Origin: an uncultured Alistipes sp.
Lineage (GTDB): Bacteria > Bacteroidota > Bacteroidia > Bacteroidales > Rikenellaceae
Reading direction: 5' to 3'
Assembly: GCA_947629705.1 (NCBI GenBank)
Contig: CANREN010000003.1
Location: 1 to 64,000, forward strand
DNA length: 64,000 bases
The translations under genes were made by a program, and so were the position numbers. Shown in pieces: positions 1 through 7,171 of this stretch (its first letter is position 1; each line of letters opens with the position of its first letter). The notes under the pieces are model-generated. The model worked only from the letters and a program-made list of their open reading frames with translations. It was not told the origin of the DNA and searched no databases.

Positions 1-564
1 GTACACCATGCCGGGCTGCGCCTCGTGCTCATGGCTGGCGCTGGCGCGGTGGGCGGCGACAGCCGCCGGCGAAGCGAGGTAACCCGTAGGGAAATAGCTT
101 CCGGCATCGGGTCTCGCACCGGCTTGGAGCACACCGCGATAGGTGCCGATGGCCAACCCTTTCAGCAACAGCGTAACCCGACAGCCCACCGGATAATCGA
201 CATGCAGCCGGTCGATACCGGCCATGATCTCCATGCCCGCACCGTCCGATTCGATGCAGAGCGTATGATAGAAGCCGAAACTGCGGTCGGACGTGGTTAC
301 GATGCCGCTGACGGTCAGATCGCCCGTAACGTTCACCGACATGCCGTCGGCCGGATGCGGCAAATCGGCGATGGTCGTCGTTGCGGGTACCGGATGCCCG
401 GCAGCAGGCGGCTCGTCGAACGGGCCGTCATGGCAGGCGGCAAGCAGGGCGGCGGCCGCACCGGCAGTCGCTGCAATCCGTGCGATCCGTGCAATCCGTG
501 CGGCGAATCGGCCGCATTTCGGAATCATTCCGCCTTTCGGAACAAAACGACGCGAAAAATCCAT
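1..564 (-). CDS. DUF5689 domain lipoprotein, 3' part outside window
   Basis: This ORF is missing from the track because it runs off the left edge; I translated it from the complementary strand. The first 188 codons are present. The N-terminus is basic, then has an Ala-rich hydrophobic stretch ending in the lipobox LLAAC (Cys about residue 44), so it should be an exported lipoprotein. The following region (TIADLPHP, GDLTVSGIVTTSDRSFGFYH, GAGMEIMAG) resembles the DUF5689 OB-like domain of Bacteroidota surface proteins, whose function is unknown. The start is uncertain: ATG at 564 or ATG 12 codons later at 528; both keep the signal sequence. It is divergent from mscS, with its own TAnnTTTG box upstream. 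Confidence 0.75.
   Translation of the reverse strand, partial: MDFSRRFVPKGGMIPKCGRFAARIARIARIAATAGAAAALLAACHDGPFDEPPAAGHPVPATTTIADLPHPADGMSVNVTGDLTVSGIVTTSDRSFGFYHTLCIESDGAGMEIMAGIDRLHVDYPVGCRVTLLLKGLAIGTYRGVLQAGARPDAGSYFPTGYLASPAAVAAHRASASHEHEAQPGMVY
472..498. repeat. 9-bp tandem repeat, three copies, in signal-peptide coding region
   Basis: TGCAATCCG / TGCGATCCG / TGCAATCCG run head to tail. On the minus strand they encode the repeated tripeptide RIA inside the signal sequence of the DUF5689 lipoprotein. The unit is a multiple of three, so copy-number change would lengthen or shorten the signal peptide without a frameshift. Confidence 0.7.
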
Positions 565-640
565 TAGGAAGTCCTATTCGATTTTAAGCCGGCGAATGTT
601 TTTGCATTGCCGTCGGTGTATATTGTAAAGTAAGATGAAA

Positions 641-648
641 CAAATATA
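641..648 (-). promoter_or_regulatory. -7 box for the DUF5689 lipoprotein gene
   Basis: On the minus strand this reads TATATTTG, matching the Bacteroidota -7 consensus TAnnTTTG. It lies about 77 bp upstream of the 564 start. No clear -33 TTTG sits at the right distance. Confidence 0.5.
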
Positions 649-710
649 CGAAAAAAATCCGATAAGCGCTTTTTGCGCCGTCAAAAAGCAGTGAATTAGG
701 AATTTTTCGT

Positions 711-718
711 TACTTTTG
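711..718 (+). promoter_or_regulatory. -7 box for the mscS-DUF5606 unit
   Basis: TACTTTTG matches TAnnTTTG and lies 22 bp upstream of the mscS ATG. The -33 element is weak. Confidence 0.55.
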
Positions 719-740
719 CCGCATCAAACATTTCGTAACA

Positions 741-1664
741 ATGATTCTCAACTGGTTATCTTTTTTGATCCAAGAACCCGCCGTACCGGTGATGCTTCCC
801 GACAGCGTGCAAAAGGCCAAATTCGCAGAGACGGTCGACAAACTGATGCACCTCGATATCGAACAGGCGCTCTCCAATTTAGTCAGCCAGACCATGTGGA
901 TTTTAGTGAAAATCCTGGTCGCCCTGGCCATCTATTTCATCGGCCGCTGGATCGTCCGCCGCGTCGTGCGGCTGCTCGACCTCGCCCTCGAAAAACGGAA
1001 CGTCGACGTTTCGCTGCGTTCGTTCGCCCGCAACACCGTACAGGCCGTCTTCGTCATCATCCTGCTGATGATCGTCGTACAGACGCTCGGCGTGAACGTT
1101 ACTTCGCTGATCGCCATCTTCTCGGCCGCCACGTTAGCCATCGGCATGGCATTGAGCGGCACGGCCCAGAATTTCGCGGGCGGCGTGATGATTTTAGTCA
1201 TGAAACCCTACCGGGTCGGCGACTTCATCTCGGCGCAGGGCCAATCGGGGACGGTGCGCGAAATCAAACTCTTCTCGACCGTCATCACCACCGTCGACAA
1301 CCGAACCATCTACATTCCCAACAACCTGATCTCTACGGCCATCATCGACAACTATTCGACCGCCGAACTGCGACGGGTGGACTGGACGGTCAATATCTCC
1401 TACGGCGATGACATCGAGGCGGTTCGGGCCTGCATCCTCGCCCAGCTTGACGACGACGAACGTGTATTGAAGGATCCGGCTGCCGAGGTCCGGATCACGA
1501 CATTGGCCGAAAGCGCCGTTACGCTGACCGTGCGGGCCTGGGTGAAAAACGCCGATTACTGGGACGTATTCTTCCGGTACAACGAGAAATTCTATACGCA
1601 GTTGCCGGATAAGGGCGGACACTTCCCTTTCCCGCAGATGGATGTGCATGTCAAAAACGAATAA
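741..1664 (+). CDS. MscS-family small-conductance mechanosensitive channel
   Basis: The 307-aa protein is an inner-membrane channel that should open under membrane tension to release solutes in osmotic downshock. There are hydrophobic helices at about 55-70, 95-115 and 120-145. The last is the Gly/Ala-rich pore helix (SAATLAIGMALSGTAQNFAGG), followed by the MscS beta domain signature with PYRVGDFI and the IPN motif near residue 193 (YIPNNLI). Length is close to E. coli MscS (286 aa), so this is the short MscS type. It is followed 3 bp later by the DUF5606 gene and probably co-transcribed with it. Confidence 0.95.
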   Translation: MILNWLSFLIQEPAVPVMLPDSVQKAKFAETVDKLMHLDIEQALSNLVSQTMWILVKILVALAIYFIGRWIVRRVVRLLDLALEKRNVDVSLRSFARNTVQAVFVIILLMIVVQTLGVNVTSLIAIFSAATLAIGMALSGTAQNFAGGVMILVMKPYRVGDFISAQGQSGTVREIKLFSTVITTVDNRTIYIPNNLISTAIIDNYSTAELRRVDWTVNISYGDDIEAVRACILAQLDDDERVLKDPAAEVRITTLAESAVTLTVRAWVKNADYWDVFFRYNEKFYTQLPDKGGHFPFPQMDVHVKNE

Positions 1665-1667
1665 CTT

Positions 1668-2087
1668 ATGGAACTGAAAGAGATTCTGGCCATTTCGGGC
1701 CAACCCGGATTGTACAAATACGTGGCCCGGTCGGTGCGCGGCGTGATCGTGGAGTCGCTGACCGACGGTCGCCGCATGAACGCTTCAGCCAATGCGAAAG
1801 TCAGCGCACTGACCGAAATTTCAATGTTTACGGAGGGCGACGACATTCCGCTGGCCGACGTATTCACCAAAATCTACGCCCACACGGGCGGCAAGGAGGC
1901 GATCAGCCACAAAGAGACAACCGAAAAACTGAAAGCGGCATTCGCCGAAGTGTTGCCCGAATACGACCGCGAACGGGTGCATGTATCGGATATCAAGAAG
2001 TGCTTCGCGTGGTACAACACCTTGATAAAGATCGGTTTCACGAAATTCGAGCTGCCGAGCGAAGCGTCCGGGGAGACCAGCGAATAG
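1668..2087 (+). CDS. DUF5606 domain-containing protein
   Basis: The protein is 139 aa, cytosolic, with no signal or membrane segment. The N-terminal half (ELKEILAISGQPGLYKYVARS) is typical of the conserved Bacteroidota DUF5606 family, whose members are small and often sit beside housekeeping genes. The likely fold is an SH3-like N-domain followed by a helical C-domain that includes KKCFAWYNTL. The function is unknown. The start ATG is 3 bp after the mscS stop, so translation may be coupled. Confidence 0.85.
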   Translation: MELKEILAISGQPGLYKYVARSVRGVIVESLTDGRRMNASANAKVSALTEISMFTEGDDIPLADVFTKIYAHTGGKEAISHKETTEKLKAAFAEVLPEYDRERVHVSDIKKCFAWYNTLIKIGFTKFELPSEASGETSE

Positions 2088-2094
2088 CGATCTG

Positions 2095-2144
2095 AAAAAA
2101 GTACAGCCTTTTATGAGACCTCAAAGTCTCATAAAAGGCTGTAC
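2095..2144 (-). terminator. Strong intrinsic terminator, U-run on the minus strand
   Basis: A perfect 19-bp inverted repeat (2101-2119 with 2126-2144, loop CTCAAA) is flanked on its left by six A residues. On the minus strand the stem is therefore followed by UUUUUU. It should end transcripts of the lipocalin-like gene to its right. It also lies 13 bp past the DUF5606 stop and could stop plus-strand transcripts less efficiently. Confidence 0.75.
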
Positions 2145-2342
2145 CTGTGAAGCGGCTAATCTACTTTGACTTGATAACTATCGTTCGTTACGACATTCGA
2201 TTTTTTCGAAAGCCGCCCGATTTATTTACTTCATGCAAAAAGAGGGGGAACTCGTCGCGTGGCTGCGTAGGGTTCCCACCTCGGTCGGCAAAGCGGCTAT
2301 CGGATTCCCGCAATGAATATCCGTTTGCCGTTTTCAATTTTT
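2145..2342. other. Intergenic tract, no gene recognised
   Basis: This is about 200 bp of AT-rich sequence between the terminator and the lipocalin-like gene. Short ORFs in it (plus 2147-2350, minus 2188-2379) have no recognisable product. A small inverted repeat GGGAAC...GTTCCC is present near 2249-2278. It most likely serves as the 3' untranslated region of the minus-strand gene. Confidence 0.4.
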
Positions 2343-2825
2343 TTATTTGATCCGTTTGTATGTCATTGTATTCTCCCATGAACCACCATCACCCCAATCA
2401 CCACCATATTCGCTTGCGAACAAAACAAGCTGCGATTTGGTCAGACTTTTAATTTGATAACTCTCTTCTTCAACTTCGTCATCATCGTACCAGATTGTTA
2501 TCGTCAGTGTGTTACCGGAAATCGAGTAATTCAACTTCCATGAGTCGGCATACTTTACTTTACCTTTATCAATTGTACCATACTCCGTCTGTGTGCCGGT
2601 TCCTCCTTCATCGAACGTGTAAGTCCAATACCACCAATGATTCACATCGTCCAAAAGTGGAAAATCCTCCGACCAGGTGCCGTCATCATATCCTTGTTCG
2701 TGGACGATTTTCCAGGTGCCAACGATATTGGCCTCTGTGGCGGGCAGATTGGATTCGTCGTCGTCGGAGCACGCCGCGAACGTGATTGCCGCAAACAAGG
2801 CGGCGCAGAAAATAAGCTTTTTCAT
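2343..2825 (-). CDS. Lipocalin-like domain lipoprotein
   Basis: The 160-aa lipoprotein begins MKKLIFCAALFAAITFAAC, a type II signal ending in a lipobox, followed by an acidic linker SDDDE. The body has the pattern of Bacteroidota lipocalin-like (DUF4923/lipocalin_4-type) proteins: NIVGTWKIV, Tyr/Trp-rich strands, and SISGNTLTI. The role is unknown. I start at 2825 rather than at the longer track ORF (3059), because that extension runs through the structured RNA and the start proposed here has a proper signal peptide. GC content is visibly lower than in neighbouring genes, which suggests an accessory or acquired gene. Confidence 0.8.
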   Translation of the reverse strand: MKKLIFCAALFAAITFAACSDDDESNLPATEANIVGTWKIVHEQGYDDGTWSEDFPLLDDVNHWWYWTYTFDEGGTGTQTEYGTIDKGKVKYADSWKLNYSISGNTLTITIWYDDDEVEEESYQIKSLTKSQLVLFASEYGGDWGDGGSWENTMTYKRIK

Positions 2826-2893
2826 TTGTTTAAGAATTTGTTTGTTCGTTAATAATCGTTTCGAAGCCCTCGGTTCGGGATATACGGACAAAC

Positions 2894-3123
2894 AAAAAGC
2901 GCGGACTTCCTCGCAAGATGCCGGATTCTGCGGTCTTCCACAACCTTGTCCCCGAACAACGGAATAAAGCCCACGCTGGATAAACACAGCATGGGCGTCA
3001 AACTTTATTCCTTCGGGGACATTCGTGATAAGTGGAAGTTTCAGAATCCCGAAATACAAGCTAACGCCTTTTGTTTATATGTCCTTGCAATGTTACTGTT
3101 TCATAGGCAAAAAACGTTTGAAA
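2894..3123 (-). ncRNA. 6S-like small RNA (Bacteroidales-1 type), approximate ends
   Basis: The minus-strand transcript can fold into one long rod of five nested stems. From outside in they are GGATTCTG/CAGAATCC, CTTCCAC/GTGGAAG, GTCCCCGAA/TTCGGGGAC, GGAATAAAG/CTTTATTCC, and CCCATGCTG/CAGCGTGGG with one G-U pair. Asymmetric internal loops separate them. A consensus promoter lies upstream (3130-3160) and a GC-rich end followed by five U lies at 2894-2898. This resembles 6S RNA, which binds RNA polymerase, and specifically the Bacteroidales-1 motif that has been proposed as the Bacteroidales 6S homologue. The conserved rod covers about 2899-3060; the 5' end is inferred from the promoter. Confidence 0.7.
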
Positions 3124-3129
3124 TTTTTA

Positions 3130-3160
3130 CAAAGATAGTGCAATCCGTCCAAAATTCAAA
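3130..3160 (-). promoter_or_regulatory. Promoter of the 6S-like RNA
   Basis: On the minus strand this reads TTTG (3157-3160), a 19-bp spacer, then TATCTTTG (3130-3137). Both boxes match the Bacteroidota housekeeping sigma consensus. Transcription would begin near 3124-3126. Confidence 0.7.
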
Positions 3161-3249
3161 ATTTTTCGGCCGCGAGCTCTCGCCATGCACGGCCGACGCT
3201 CCGCAAAAAAGAAGCCGGAACCGAAAATCGCACCCTTCTTATAAGAGAG

Positions 3250-3276
3250 GGGGCCGCAACTTTGCGCTGCAGCCCC
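3250..3276 (-). terminator. Hairpin downstream of nifJ
   Basis: An 11-bp stem with G-U pairs (GGGGCTGCAGC with GTTGCGGCCCC, loop GCAAA) lies 23 bp after the nifJ stop. What follows on the minus strand is pyrimidine-rich but not a clean U-run, so termination strength is uncertain. Confidence 0.5.
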
Positions 3277-3299
3277 TTCCTGCAAAATAGTGCGAACTG

Positions 3300-6200
3300 T
3301 CAGTATTTCAGCTCGGCGAGACGACGGTAACCGTTGTACCGCCATTGAGCGTTCTTCTCGGCAGCCTGGAAGAGCTCCTCGGCCTCGGTCGGGAAGATCT
3401 TCTGGAGCGAAGTGTAACGCACCTCTTTCTTCAGGAAATCCTGGAACTTCGACCAATCGGGCTCTTTCGAATCGAGCACGAACGGATTCTTGCCCTCGGC
3501 CTCCAACTGCGGGTTGAAGTGCCACAGGTGCCAGTAGCCGCAAGCTACGGCCTCTTTGCCGACGGTCTGCGTACGGGTCATGCCGCCCTTGATACCGTGG
3601 TTGATACACGGAGCGTAGGCGATGATCAACGACGGGCCCGGATAAGCCTCGGCCTCTTTCAGCACGTTGAACAGCTGCTGCTGCGAAGCGCCGATCGAAA
3701 CTTGAGCGACATAGACATAACCGTAGGTCATGGCCATCGCGCCGAGGTCTTTCTTTCGGATGCGCTTGCCGCCCGAAGCGAACTTGGCAACGGCGCCTAC
3801 TGGCGTCGATTTCGACGACTGGCCGCCCGTATTGGAGTAAACCTCGGTGTCGACTACGAGAATGTTGACGTCGGCACCCGATGCGAGGACGTGATCCACG
3901 CCGCCGTAACCGATATCGTAACCCCAACCGTCGCCACCGATGATCCACTGCGATTTCTTGACGAGCCAATCCTTGTGCTCCAGAATCTGTTTGCAGTAGT
4001 CGCAGCCGCAAGCCTCCATCATCGGAACCAAGCGGGCCGTAACCTCGGCCGAACGAACCGACGAACCGCGGTTGGCGATCCACTCCTTCATGACGCCCTT
4101 CAACTCGTCGGAGCACTTTTCGCAATTCGCGATGGCAGCTTCCATCGTGGCCTGAATACGGTCGCGGAGCTTCTCGATACCGATATGCATACCGAGACCG
4201 AACTCGGCATTATCCTCGAAGAGCGAGTTGGCCCAAGCCGGGCCTTGACCCTTGGCGTTGGTGCAATAGGGGGTCGACGGAGCCGAACCGGAGTAGATCG
4301 AGGTGCAACCCGTAGCGTTGGCCACCATCATCTTGTCGCCGAAGAGCTGCGAAATCGCCTTAATGTAGGGAGTTTCGCCGCAACCGGCGCAGGCACCCGA
4401 GAACTCGAACAACGGCTGGGCGAATTGCAGGTTCTTGACCGACTTGGTCTTGTCGACCACCTCTTTGTAACCGATATGCTTGGTAATGTAGTCCCAGTTG
4501 GCAGCCTGTTTCTGCTGCTCCTCGAGCGGACGCATGACGAGCGCCTTCTCCTTGGCGGGGCAGACATCGACGCAGTTGTTGCAACCCGTACAGTCGAGCG
4601 GCGACACCTGGATGCGGAACTTGTAGGTCTTCGTCTCGCCGAGACCCTGTTTCCATTCCGCGCCCGAAGCGGCAGCCTCCTCCTCGGTTGCAAGGAACGG
4701 ACGGATGGCAGCGTGCGGGCAGACGTAGGCGCACTGGTTGCACTGGATACAGTTCTCGATCTTCCACTCGGGCACGTTCACGGCGATGCCGCGTTTTTCC
4801 CAGGCGGCCGTACCGTTCTCCCACGTACCGTCCTCACGGCCGTTGAATGCCGATACGGGCAGTCGGTCGCCTTTGAGGGCGTTGATCGGGTCGACGATAT
4901 TGCGGACGAACTCCGGACGAGCCGAATCCACCGCAGCGGCAGCCTCCTTGACCTCGATGCCGGCCCATTCGGCAGGCACCTCGATCTTCTCGACTGCGCT
5001 GCCGCCGGCATCGACGGCCGCATAGTTCATGTTGACGATATCCTCGCCCTTCTTGCCGTAAGACTTCAGAATGGCGTGTTTCATCTCCTCGACGGCCTTC
5101 TCGAACGGAATGACGTTCGCGATCTTGAAGAACGCCGACTGCATGATGGTGTTCGTCCGCGAGCCCAGGCCCAATTCGGCGGCAATCTTCGTCGCGTTGA
5201 TGATATAGAAATTGATATTGTTCTTGGCCAAATAGACCTTCATGTGGTCGGGCAGCGTCGCGCAGGTCGTCGCGGCGTCATGCACCGAGTTCAAGAGGAA
5301 CGAACCGCCCTTCTTGAGTCCTTTCAGCACGTCGTATTTGTCGACATACGACGGAACGTGGCAAGCCACGAAGTCGGGCGTCGTAACCAAATAGGGCGAG
5401 GTGATGGGCAGATCGCCGAAACGCAGGTGCGACGAGGTGTAACCGCCCGACTTCTTCGAGTCGTAGGAGAAATAGGCCTGGCAGTACTTGTTCGTCGAAC
5501 CGCCGATGATCTTGATCGAGTTCTTGTTGGCACCCACCGTACCGTCGGCGCCCAAACCGAAGAACAGGGCTTCGAACGTACCCGGTTTGGCGAGCGAAAT
5601 CTCCTCGCCGACGGGCAGCGAACGGAACGTAACGTCGTCGACGATACCCACCGTGAACTGGTTTTTCGGTTCGTTGGCTTTCAGATTCTCGAATACGGCC
5701 AGCACCTGCGCCGGAGTGGTGTCCTTCGACGAAAGGCCGTAGCGGCCGCCGATGATGAGGGGCTTGCGTTCGGCGGGAATACCCTTGCAGGTGGCGAAAG
5801 CCTCCACCACGTCGAAGTAGAGCGGTTCGCCGTTGGCACCGGGCTCTTTCGTGCGGTCGAGTACGCAGATGCGCTTGACCGTCTCGGGCAGCACGGCACC
5901 CAGATACTTGGCCGAGAACGGACGATAAAGGTGAACCGTAACGACGCCGACCTTCTCGCCCCTGGACAGCAGGTAATCGACCGTCTCCTTGACGGTCTCC
6001 GTAACGGAACCCATCGCGATAATGATATTTTCGGCATCCTCGGCACCGTAGTAGACGAACGGTTTGTATTCGCGGCCGGTGATCTTCGAAATCTCCTTCA
6101 TCGTCTCGGCAACCAGGTCGGGCACGGCCTCGTAGAATTTGTTGGAAGCCTCGCGGGTCTGGAAATAGATATCGGGGTTCTGGGCGGTGCCGCGCGTTAC

Positions 6201-6842
6201 GGGGTGCTCGGGGTTCAGGGCGCGTTCGCGGAAGGCTTTCAGCGCATCGCGGTCGAGCAGCGAAGTCAGCGCGGCCTCGTCGATGAGCTCGATCTTCTGA
6301 ATCTCATGCGAGGTGCGGAATCCGTCGAAGAAGTGCAGGAACGGCACGCGGGATTTCAGCGCGACGAGGTGTGCGATACCGGCCAAATCCATGACCTCCT
6401 GCACCGACGACGAGACCAGCATGGCGAAACCGGTCTGACGGGTCGCCATGACGTCCTGATGATCGCCGAAGATCGACAGCGACTGCGCAGCCAATGCGCG
6501 GGCCGAGACATGGAAGACGCCCGGGAGCAATTCGCCGGAGATCTTGTACATGTTGGGGATCATCAGCAGCAGGCCCTGCGAAGCGGTGAAGGTCGAAGTC
6601 AGCGCACCGCTCTGCAACGAGCCGTGCACGGCACCGGCGGCACCGGCCTCGGACTGCATCTCGATCACCTTGACGGTCTCGCCGAAAATGTTCTTGCGGC
6701 CTTGAGCGGCCCACTCGTCAACCAGCTCGGCCATGGTCGAAGAGGGCGTGATGGGATAGATGGCTGCCACTTCGGAGAACATGTAAGCCACATGCGCCGC
6801 AGCGTAGTTACCATCACAGGTAATGAATTTCTTTTCTGCCAT
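3300..6842 (-). CDS. nifJ: Pyruvate:ferredoxin (flavodoxin) oxidoreductase
   Basis: The 1180-aa single-chain enzyme oxidatively decarboxylates pyruvate to acetyl-CoA and passes electrons to ferredoxin or flavodoxin in the cytosol of anaerobes. The domain order is complete. It runs from an N-terminal pyrimidine-binding TPP domain (YPITPSSTMAE) through transketolase-C and gamma-type domains. Two 4Fe-4S clusters follow near 697 (CIQCNQCAYVCP) and 752 (CTGCNNCVDVCP), with further Cys at about 820 (GACAGCGETPY). The C-terminal TPP/Mg site lies near 968 (GGDGWGYDIGYGG). It stands alone with its own promoter and terminator. The 1172-aa plus-strand ORF opposite it is an antisense shadow. Confidence 0.98.
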   Translation of the reverse strand: MAEKKFITCDGNYAAAHVAYMFSEVAAIYPITPSSTMAELVDEWAAQGRKNIFGETVKVIEMQSEAGAAGAVHGSLQSGALTSTFTASQGLLLMIPNMYKISGELLPGVFHVSARALAAQSLSIFGDHQDVMATRQTGFAMLVSSSVQEVMDLAGIAHLVALKSRVPFLHFFDGFRTSHEIQKIELIDEAALTSLLDRDALKAFRERALNPEHPVTRGTAQNPDIYFQTREASNKFYEAVPDLVAETMKEISKITGREYKPFVYYGAEDAENIIIAMGSVTETVKETVDYLLSRGEKVGVVTVHLYRPFSAKYLGAVLPETVKRICVLDRTKEPGANGEPLYFDVVEAFATCKGIPAERKPLIIGGRYGLSSKDTTPAQVLAVFENLKANEPKNQFTVGIVDDVTFRSLPVGEEISLAKPGTFEALFFGLGADGTVGANKNSIKIIGGSTNKYCQAYFSYDSKKSGGYTSSHLRFGDLPITSPYLVTTPDFVACHVPSYVDKYDVLKGLKKGGSFLLNSVHDAATTCATLPDHMKVYLAKNNINFYIINATKIAAELGLGSRTNTIMQSAFFKIANVIPFEKAVEEMKHAILKSYGKKGEDIVNMNYAAVDAGGSAVEKIEVPAEWAGIEVKEAAAAVDSARPEFVRNIVDPINALKGDRLPVSAFNGREDGTWENGTAAWEKRGIAVNVPEWKIENCIQCNQCAYVCPHAAIRPFLATEEEAAASGAEWKQGLGETKTYKFRIQVSPLDCTGCNNCVDVCPAKEKALVMRPLEEQQKQAANWDYITKHIGYKEVVDKTKSVKNLQFAQPLFEFSGACAGCGETPYIKAISQLFGDKMMVANATGCTSIYSGSAPSTPYCTNAKGQGPAWANSLFEDNAEFGLGMHIGIEKLRDRIQATMEAAIANCEKCSDELKGVMKEWIANRGSSVRSAEVTARLVPMMEACGCDYCKQILEHKDWLVKKSQWIIGGDGWGYDIGYGGVDHVLASGADVNILVVDTEVYSNTGGQSSKSTPVGAVAKFASGGKRIRKKDLGAMAMTYGYVYVAQVSIGASQQQLFNVLKEAEAYPGPSLIIAYAPCINHGIKGGMTRTQTVGKEAVACGYWHLWHFNPQLEAEGKNPFVLDSKEPDWSKFQDFLKKEVRYTSLQKIFPTEAEELFQAAEKNAQWRYNGYRRLAELKY

Positions 6843-6897
6843 TTTGCTTTATTGTTAAGGTAGTTAGTATATCCGAATCCTTTCATTTCCGGATCGC

Positions 6898-6933
6898 ACG
6901 GAATGGGCGGCATCGACGGATTCCGCATTCCGT
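6898..6933 (-). other. Inverted repeat in the nifJ 5' leader
   Basis: Just after the predicted start of transcription, ACGGAATG and CATTCCGT form the base of an imperfect hairpin with GG/CC pairs above it. There is no U-run, so it is not a terminator. It may stabilise the mRNA or be a regulator site. Confidence 0.4.
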
Positions 6934-6937
6934 AATG

Positions 6938-6945
6938 CAAAGATA
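6938..6945 (-). promoter_or_regulatory. -7 box of nifJ
   Basis: On the minus strand this reads TATCTTTG, an exact TAnnTTTG match about 95 bp upstream of the nifJ ATG. It implies a leader of about 90 nt. Confidence 0.6.
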
Positions 6946-7048
6946 GAAAATTCGGCGGAAAAATTGCATGTCGGGCTCGAATAAATAACCTTAATTTTCC
7001 TCTTTTTCATTTTGCCTCCGTTTTCGGCAATGCGTATCGAAAAATGTT

Positions 7049-7056
7049 TAATTTTG
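7049..7056 (+). promoter_or_regulatory. -7 box of the M16 peptidase operon
   Basis: TAATTTTG fits TAnnTTTG and lies about 115 bp upstream of the first M16 start. The -33 region is not clear. The 329-bp intergenic span 6843-7171 holds this box, the nifJ promoter and AT-rich sequence; I see no gene in it. Confidence 0.5.
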
Positions 7057-7171
7057 TGCGGACAAACGCAAAGCGAAACAAGCATTCCGAGCCGAACGAA
7101 GCTGTCCGGCCGTCCTTCGGGAGACAAGAGGAGTTGCAAAAGAGAGACAAAGCTGCCAAGCCGCTAATAAA

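Noticed and set aside
2147-2350. Short plus-strand ORF between DUF5606 and the lipoprotein
   Set aside because: It has no start signal or recognisable product and lies opposite the probable 3' untranslated region of the minus-strand gene.
2826-3059. N-terminal extension of the lipocalin-like lipoprotein ORF
   Set aside because: It runs through the structured 6S-like RNA and would put the signal peptide and lipobox in the middle of the protein.
3345-6863. 1172-aa plus-strand ORF opposite nifJ
   Set aside because: It is an antisense shadow created by the high-GC codon use of nifJ; its translation has no recognisable domain and is rich in R, L, V and H as expected for a shadow frame.
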